This document shows, in pieces, positions 2,613 to 5,591 of a stretch of 5,591 nt of DNA. The notes beneath the pieces were generated by a model that made no database searches, was not told the origin of the DNA, and saw nothing but the letters and a program-made list of their open reading frames with translations. How positions within the stretch are numbered: position 1 is the first letter of the stretch; every line of letters starts with the position of its first letter. Made by a program: the position numbers and the translations under genes. The stretch lies in the NCBI GenBank assembly GCA_018396795.1, contig JAGTRH010000092.1, positions 1 through 5,591 on the forward strand, written 5' to 3'. The DNA comes from Candidatus Bathyarchaeota archaeon. GTDB taxonomy: Archaea; Thermoproteota; Bathyarchaeia; Bathyarchaeales; B26-1.

Positions 2613-5591
2613 AGCACGGAAATAGTCTGCCTAAGATAGTGGCGGTTCTATTAATCATATTGACGTTCACCCTATCAGCAGATCAGTTGCTAATCAAGTT
2701 AATGTTCACAGTTTCAGCAAGTCAAACCAAAATAGACTGGGGTAACATAAATTGGGTTCTAATCGACGAGGATGAGGATGAGCAGGGTGGGGAAAATTGG
2801 CGTGATGTTTTGGCTGCTTATATAACTTATGATGAAAGTTATTTGTATTTGAAACTTACCACAGTTAGTCCGCCAATGTTTCCCACCTCACCGAACGATC
2901 GCGATGACGATAAATATCGTTGGTTCATTGATCTTGATGGGAACATGTTTTGGCAGGGTAACGTATTATACGAGGCTGAATACCTTCTCTCGATTCAAGA
3001 TAAGAATAATGATGGTGTTGGTGAAATATATTTATTATTTGACTCTGATAATGATGGTGAATTTGATGACGAGTTATGGGAATCCATCGCCGTCAATTCT
3101 ACTGATGGGGGTTTCAGAATTATCGGCAATCATCTTGAAGTTTATATTAGCTGGTCAAAAATTGGTGGAATGCCAAGTACATTATGGTTAAGTTGGTGTA
3201 CTGACAGGAGCGATAATAATCTTAATCAGTGCCCACGCACGGACAGAGCGGAAACATCTTATGGCACAGTTATTCGGCTAGGGTCAATTAGAGGGTATAA
3301 ATGGGAAGATCTCGACGGGGATGGAGTGTGGGATAATAATGAACCACCAGTCACTGGATGGGAAATTAGACTACAATCTGACTCAATATCGTTGATAGAC
3401 TACACTGACATCAATGGATGCTATCAATTTCTGGGCTTGCCCGATGGAAGTTATATTGTCAGCGAAGCAGTCCAAAATGGATGGATCCAAACATATCCTG
3501 GAAATAATTCTTATATTGTGCAAATTAGCTCTGGAATGCAGTTCGCCGGCAAAAACTTTGGAAACTTTAAGCTTGGTGTTAAGGGTGGCTACATCTGGAA
3601 CGACACGAATGGAAATGGCTTATGGGACCTTGATGAGACAGCCCTATCGAACTGGGAAGTCAATCTTTACTATTTGACTAACGGTAGCTGGGAAAAAATA
3701 AAAATGGTATATACTAATTCAAGCGGGTTCTATGAATTAACAAATCTAGAGCCCGGGGATTACATGGTTAATGTAACGGTTCATAGCGGATACATTTTAA
3801 CATGGCCGTCTGGAGGCTTCTATAGCTTCAGCGTGAGAGAGAGCGGTTTTAATGAAGTAGACAATAATTTCGGGTTCATGAAAAGTATGGCAAGTATATC
3901 TATGATAAAGGCCGCCAATACTACTTTTGTTCATGTAGGTGATACAATAAAATACTCTTATAAAGTGATAAATACCGGGAACGCGCCATTAACCATTCAA
4001 TACATTGACGATGACGTTATTGGTAGACTTGTAATAAATGAGTTCCTAAAACCAGGTGAATGGATTGAGAATATTGCCATTTATAATGTTACGCAAAACA
4101 GTCCAGATCCGTTGATGAACAAAGCAGTAGTGTACGCCAATTATACAGATCAACAGGTCTCCGCATGCGATACCTTAACTATTGATGTCTTGAATCCAAA
4201 TATAGAAGTTTCTAAGAGTGGCCCAGAATATGCTCATGAAGGGGAAACTATCACATATACTATTATAGTTAAGAATGCTGGTGACTGTATACTTCATAAT
4301 GTTGTTGTTAAGGATGAAATTCTCGGTTTTGAGGAAACCATAGAAGAATTGGCTAAAGGCGAAGAAAGAACTTTCATTGTTATTTATACTATTCCAGAAC
4401 GCTCAGATGATATTATTAATACTGTTAAAGCTAAAGGTGAAGATGCTCTAGGCTGGGAAGTTTCTAATAGCGCTTCATGGACCGTTGATGTTCTTCATCC
4501 TGCTATTGATGTTATTAAGCGTGCTAATGCGACTATGATTCATGTGGGCGACTGGATTGAATACAATGTTACGGTTGTTAACATTGGAGACTGTCCACTA
4601 TATAACGTGAATATTACAGATAGTCTTCTTGGAATAATCTGGACTGGAGATTTGAGTGTTAACGAGAGCCGAATCTTTAACGTAACCTATACTGTAATGG
4701 TCGGGGACCCAGACCCACTAAATAATACCGTTACCGCCACTGGAGTGGATGCGCTTGGTATGAGCGTGTCAGATGAAGACAGCTGCGTGATCTCTGTTTT
4801 GCAAGCCCCACCACAAAAGGTAGTTATTATATTTAATGCTACAGGGTTAAGTTCAGATGTATCCGGAGTAGTTGTTTTATCTGTTGACGAAGGAAATTAT
4901 ACGTGTGGAGAGCTGCCTAGAATCTTTGAGTGGGATGTTGGCTCCAAGCACGCTTTTGCTTGGATCAGCCCAGTTAATGTGAGCGATGGCAAGCGCTACA
5001 TTTGGACATCAACGAGTGGTTTATCGGAATCGCAACATGGGGAAATAACCGTTCCCGCTGGAGGCGGTTATGTCACAGGCAACTATAAGATACAGTACTT
5101 GGTGTCCTTCATCCAAGAGGGTTCTGCTATGCCAGTCAATGTTGAATACCAAATTGATAATGGCCCGGTTGTTAATTGCACTATTCCATTTGATACTTGG
5201 CTCGATTCTGGTGTTAAAATCTCATATAACTACTCGTCAATAGCGTACGGAGATGCGGGCACACGGTACATTCTAACCGAGGTTGATCCAACTTCACCTC
5301 AGATAGTAAATGCGCCTCTAACTATAGATGGAAAATATAAAGTACAATACTATTTGGAAGTTGTATCGGCTTATGGTGAACCTTGCCCAGCTAGCGGTTG
5401 GTTTGATGCTGGAACATTCATTAATGCTTCAGTTTCTTCACCTTGGCCAGTTAACGCCATTGGCACTCGCTACGTATGCACGGGTTGGAACGGAACGGGA
5501 AGCGTTCCACCCTCTGGAACAGAAAAATCTGCGTCTTTCACCATAAATGAGCCTTCGAGCATAATATGGAACTGGAAAATTCAGCATTACT
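2609..5591 (+). CDS. Large modular secreted surface protein (DOMON/CBM9-like, SdrD B-like and DUF11 repeats), C-terminus beyond the window
   Basis: An uninterrupted frame (open since a TAG at 2522-2524) gives 994 codons from TTG 2609, the first usual start codon, to the edge. Residues 1-37 form a signal peptide: KHGNSLPK, a hydrophobic core 10-22, then a second apolar patch and VSA-SQ as likely cleavage site. Residues 40-225 are an acidic beta-rich domain like DOMON/CBM9 modules (TKIDWGNINWVLID; DRDDDKYRWFIDLDGN 97-112; DKNNDG 131-136; DSDNDG 145-150). Two SdrD B-like domains follow, with WEDLDGDGVWDNNE (232-245) and WNDTNGNGLWDLDE (330-343), probably calcium-binding. Three DUF11-type domains (about 428-528, 530-630, 631-731) share HVGD/HEGE-x-I-x-Y and NxGxxPL. 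From 737 on there are archaeal surface repeats with YKIQY (826), YKVQYY (910), GTRYVCTGWNGTGS and WNWKIQHY at the edge. About 22 N-x-S/T sequons fit heavy N-glycosylation. It is probably displayed on the cell or secreted for adhesion or glycan contact; anchor and ligand are unknown. Confidence 0.88.
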   Translation, partial: MKHGNSLPKIVAVLLIILTFTLSADQLLIKLMFTVSASQTKIDWGNINWVLIDEDEDEQGGENWRDVLAAYITYDESYLYLKLTTVSPPMFPTSPNDRDDDKYRWFIDLDGNMFWQGNVLYEAEYLLSIQDKNNDGVGEIYLLFDSDNDGEFDDELWESIAVNSTDGGFRIIGNHLEVYISWSKIGGMPSTLWLSWCTDRSDNNLNQCPRTDRAETSYGTVIRLGSIRGYKWEDLDGDGVWDNNEPPVTGWEIRLQSDSISLIDYTDINGCYQFLGLPDGSYIVSEAVQNGWIQTYPGNNSYIVQISSGMQFAGKNFGNFKLGVKGGYIWNDTNGNGLWDLDETALSNWEVNLYYLTNGSWEKIKMVYTNSSGFYELTNLEPGDYMVNVTVHSGYILTWPSGGFYSFSVRESGFNEVDNNFGFMKSMASISMIKAANTTFVHVGDTIKYSYKVINTGNAPLTIQYIDDDVIGRLVINEFLKPGEWIENIAIYNVTQNSPDPLMNKAVVYANYTDQQVSACDTLTIDVLNPNIEVSKSGPEYAHEGETITYTIIVKNAGDCILHNVVVKDEILGFEETIEELAKGEERTFIVIYTIPERSDDIINTVKAKGEDALGWEVSNSASWTVDVLHPAIDVIKRANATMIHVGDWIEYNVTVVNIGDCPLYNVNITDSLLGIIWTGDLSVNESRIFNVTYTVMVGDPDPLNNTVTATGVDALGMSVSDEDSCVISVLQAPPQKVVIIFNATGLSSDVSGVVVLSVDEGNYTCGELPRIFEWDVGSKHAFAWISPVNVSDGKRYIWTSTSGLSESQHGEITVPAGGGYVTGNYKIQYLVSFIQEGSAMPVNVEYQIDNGPVVNCTIPFDTWLDSGVKISYNYSSIAYGDAGTRYILTEVDPTSPQIVNAPLTIDGKYKVQYYLEVVSAYGEPCPASGWFDAGTFINASVSSPWPVNAIGTRYVCTGWNGTGSVPPSGTEKSASFTINEPSSIIWNWKIQHY
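3890..4801 (+). repeat. Three tandem DUF11-type repeats within the surface protein
   Basis: Three units of about 100 codons begin with ASISMIKAANTTFVHVGD, PNIEVSKSGPEYAHEGE and PAIDVIKRANATMIHVGD, followed by IKYSYKVINTG, ITYTIIVKNAGD and IEYNVTVVNIGD, and end in a short hydrophobic strand (TLTIDVLN, ASWTVDVLH, DSCVISVLQ). Units 1 and 3 share PDPL before the last strands. These are Ig-like beta-sandwich spacers. Divergence at the DNA level indicates old duplications, not a recent expansion. Confidence 0.75.
5084..5591 (+). repeat. C-terminal YxVQYY-type surface repeats, continuing past the edge
   Basis: Units start at YKIQYLVSF (residue 826), YKVQYYLEV (910) and WNWKIQHY (ending at residue 994). 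Each complete unit has a GW or TW-x-D-x-G step (TWLDSG, GWFDAG) and a GTRY element (GTRYILTE, GTRYVCTGW). Such repeats occur in long tandem series in archaeal surface proteins, so the gene probably goes on for several more units to the right. Confidence 0.65.

Noticed and set aside
2904..3677. Plus-strand open frames in a second reading frame inside the surface-protein gene
   Set aside because: The long frame through this region has clear SdrB and DOMON-like domains; the others are out-of-frame shadows.

Overview
The window looks archaeal, most likely from a Thermoproteota (TACK) lineage such as Bathyarchaeia. The reasons are the short archaeal-type PyrF, a stand-alone B3/B4-domain protein, a very small ribbon-helix-helix regulator, TTG starts paired with Shine-Dalgarno (SD) sites, AT-rich TATA-like boxes close upstream of genes, and a long cell-surface protein rich in N-glycosylation sequons. 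The lineage is an inference from gene content; no marker gene settles it.

Layout from left to right. At 1-340 (minus) lies the N-terminal part of a MATE-family membrane transporter that runs off the left edge. A gene-free AT-rich spacer (341-647) separates it from a divergent 47-residue RHH DNA-binding protein at 648-791 (plus). Between the RHH gene and the next gene is a 10-bp perfect inverted repeat (850-859/916-925) enclosing 56 nt. It has a kink-turn-like motif at the base of the stem, a TATA-like box at the right distance upstream and a T-rich tract downstream. It is reported as a candidate small structured RNA. Convergent to it is a two-gene minus-strand operon: a B3/B4-domain protein (1716-2393) followed, after a single spacer base, by orotidine 5'-phosphate decarboxylase (pyrF, 929-1714, TTG start). 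A strongly AT-rich divergent promoter region (2394-2608) then leads into a long plus-strand open frame from TTG 2609 through the right edge (994 codons, incomplete).

The long frame encodes a secreted, modular surface protein: a signal peptide, a DOMON/CBM9-like acidic domain, two SdrD B-like Ca-binding domains, three DUF11-type repeats, and a C-terminal series of repeats of the YxVQYYL / GTRY / GWxG type seen in large archaeal surface proteins. The de novo pyrimidine gene (pyrF) and the B3/B4 gene probably share one transcript. The transporter, the RHH regulator and the surface protein appear to be separate transcription units. The points most worth a second look are the RNA candidate at 850-925 and the ambiguous start of the surface protein, where an 8-codon ATG mini-ORF overlaps the TTG.
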